Source of the DNA: an uncultured Clostridia bacterium
GTDB lineage: Bacteria; Bacillota; Clostridia; Oscillospirales; Acutalibacteraceae
NCBI GenBank assembly: GCA_946628455.1
Contig: CAMOWP010000093.1
Coordinates: 1 to 7,071, forward strand
Length of the DNA: 7,071 bases
Direction of reading: 5' to 3'
Below, one piece after another: positions 5,946 through 7,071 of this stretch (position 1 is its first letter; each line of letters begins with the position of its first letter). A program made the translations under genes and the position numbers. The notes under the pieces were generated by a model, which was not told the DNA's origin, made no database searches, and saw only the letters and a program-made list of their open reading frames with translations.

Positions 5946-7058
5946 TTATTTTATTTGCTTTTGGTAGAAAGCTAGCGCGGAGTCGATTGCCTCCTGGCCT
6001 GATTTGTTGAACGGCTCAAGCACGCTGAAAACGTGGGGGAGCGGCTTGCCGTTTTCGTCGTTGCCGAAATCGTTAAGCTCGCATTCAACGCCCTTTTCCT
6101 TAAGGAGCTCATATGCTCTCTTGGTCTGGTCGTGAGCAAGGGAATCGCCGCCCGACGTAATAAGATATGTTGGCGGGAGCTCAGCCTTGTCAATAATCTC
6201 AGATAAATCCATATACTCGTATGTAGGCTTGTTTTTGTAATCGCCCCACATAGGCTTGGTGTAAACGCTGAAGGCGCCGCCGTCCTTCATAAACGCAACG
6301 GGAGAGGTGAGAAGAAGCGCGTTGGGCTTGATTCCTCCGTCGGTTACGCCGAAAACCTCGCGAAGCTCGGGGCTTGAAAGCAGAGCCGCGGAATAAACAG
6401 CCATCTGGCCGCCTGCGGAATCGCCTGTAAGGAGAATGTTTCCGTCGCACGGGTAATTATTCATATTTTTGTTTATCCACTCAAGCGCCGCCGCGCAGTC
6501 CTGAAGCTGCTCGTTAACCGTTACGTCAGGAACGAGGCGGTAGCTTATATTAAAAACAACATAGCCCTTGTGAGCAAGCTCAAGGCAGTAATATTCGTTG
6601 AGGTTTTTATCTCCGTAAATCCAGCCGCCGCCGTGGATGTCAATAATTGCGGGGAGCTTTTCGCCGTCCTTGAGTCCTTCTGGGTAGTAAACGTCAAGAA
6701 GGTGGAAAACGTTGCCGTCGTCAATATAGGGGATATCCTTGTTTTTAACAACGTCCGAGGGCGGAGTCTGAGCAGCGTGCTTAGCGTTATCGCCGTCCTC
6801 GCAAAAGCGCCATACCATCTGCATAAGCCTTACAATCGGGTTGTGGCGTATGCTCTTTCCCGAATCGCTCTTGTATTCAACCGTTTCGCTGTACACCATT
6901 CCGCCGACTGCGTGATACTTTTCGGTGTCAAGCGACGGGCGCGTTACAATATTTATAAAAATAACCGCAGCAAGCGCTATTGCAACGATAACCGATATTA
7001 TAATAATCAATGCCTTTTTTCCTTTCGAACGCTTTTTCTTTTCCTTAACCTTTTCCAT
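5946..7058 (-). CDS. Membrane-anchored alpha/beta-hydrolase, esterase/lipase family
   Basis: This 370-residue protein has a very basic N-terminus (KKKRSKGKK), then one membrane helix (about 16-38), so the enzyme domain is expected outside the cell. The hydrolase core runs from about 120 to 368. It has the oxyanion motif HGGGW (142-146), the nucleophile elbow GDSAGG with Ser214, an acid in TSGGDS (Asp305) and His342 in PHVFS, giving a complete Ser-Asp-His triad. The HGGGW and GDSAG pair is typical of the hormone-sensitive-lipase-like carboxylesterases and the related BD-FAE type esterases. The natural ester (acetylated or feruloylated carbohydrate, or lipid) cannot be read from sequence. The roughly 80 residues between the helix and the core are unassigned. 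ATG 7056-7058 (minus strand) has AGGAG at 7067-7071, 8 bases upstream. It converges on the guaB transcript; its promoter lies outside the window. Confidence 0.9.
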   Translation of the reverse strand: MEKVKEKKKRSKGKKALIIIISVIVAIALAAVIFINIVTRPSLDTEKYHAVGGMVYSETVEYKSDSGKSIRHNPIVRLMQMVWRFCEDGDNAKHAAQTPPSDVVKNKDIPYIDDGNVFHLLDVYYPEGLKDGEKLPAIIDIHGGGWIYGDKNLNEYYCLELAHKGYVVFNISYRLVPDVTVNEQLQDCAAALEWINKNMNNYPCDGNILLTGDSAGGQMAVYSAALLSSPELREVFGVTDGGIKPNALLLTSPVAFMKDGGAFSVYTKPMWGDYKNKPTYEYMDLSEIIDKAELPPTYLITSGGDSLAHDQTKRAYELLKEKGVECELNDFGNDENGKPLPHVFSVLEPFNKSGQEAIDSALAFYQKQIK

Positions 7059-7066
7059 AAACTATG

Positions 7067-7071
7067 CTCCT
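7067..7071 (-). promoter_or_regulatory. Ribosome binding site of the esterase gene
   Basis: Read on the minus strand, AGGAG ends 8 bases before the ATG. It touches the window edge and supports the chosen start. Confidence 0.75.

Noticed and set aside
5946..6751. Extra minus-strand frames within the esterase gene
   Set aside because: They are out of frame with a complete catalytic triad protein and have low-complexity Arg/Ser-rich translations.

Overview
The window looks like chromosomal DNA of a gut-type clostridium, most likely in the Ruminococcaceae/Oscillospiraceae group. This rests on protein style (Lys-rich FN3 C-terminus, FN3 and Ig-like surface modules), moderate GC with many GCG/GGC/GTT codons, and strong AGGAGG-type ribosome binding sites. 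The genus is inferred, not proven.

Layout on the + strand: (1) bases 1-327 are the C-terminal end of the AAA+ ATPase RarA. (2) It overlaps an endonuclease III gene (nth, 327-962) by one base. (3) A short repeat element (957-1020) follows and overlaps the nth stop codon. (4) A P-loop kinase annotated by homology as shikimate kinase (1025-1531) begins right behind the repeat. (5) A secreted transglutaminase-like protein with Ig-like and FN3 modules (1532-3385) starts on the base after the kinase stop. (6) A promoter in a 64-base gap precedes guaB, IMP dehydrogenase (3450-4922). (7) A membrane-anchored GDPD-family phosphodiesterase starts at a TTG codon 18 bases later (4941-5780). (8) A strong palindromic terminator (5791-5823) closes this transcript. 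(9) A second, larger copy of the repeat element (5824-5940) fills the gap to a convergent minus-strand gene for a membrane-anchored alpha/beta-hydrolase (5946-7058).

Functionally, rarA-nth is a DNA maintenance pair and guaB is the committed step to GMP. Three proteins are predicted to act outside the membrane: the transglutaminase-like protein, the phosphodiesterase and the esterase. No single pathway clearly unites them. I see no phage, plasmid, CRISPR, toxin-antitoxin or defence locus, no transposase, and no tRNA or rRNA.

The most unusual things are a dispersed heptad-repeat element (two related copies, one folding as a nested inverted repeat, the other reaching into the nth stop codon and perhaps the kinase start), a kinase with altered shikimate-pocket residues, and a GDPD with HTG in place of HRG. 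None of these amounts to a convincing new system from sequence alone.
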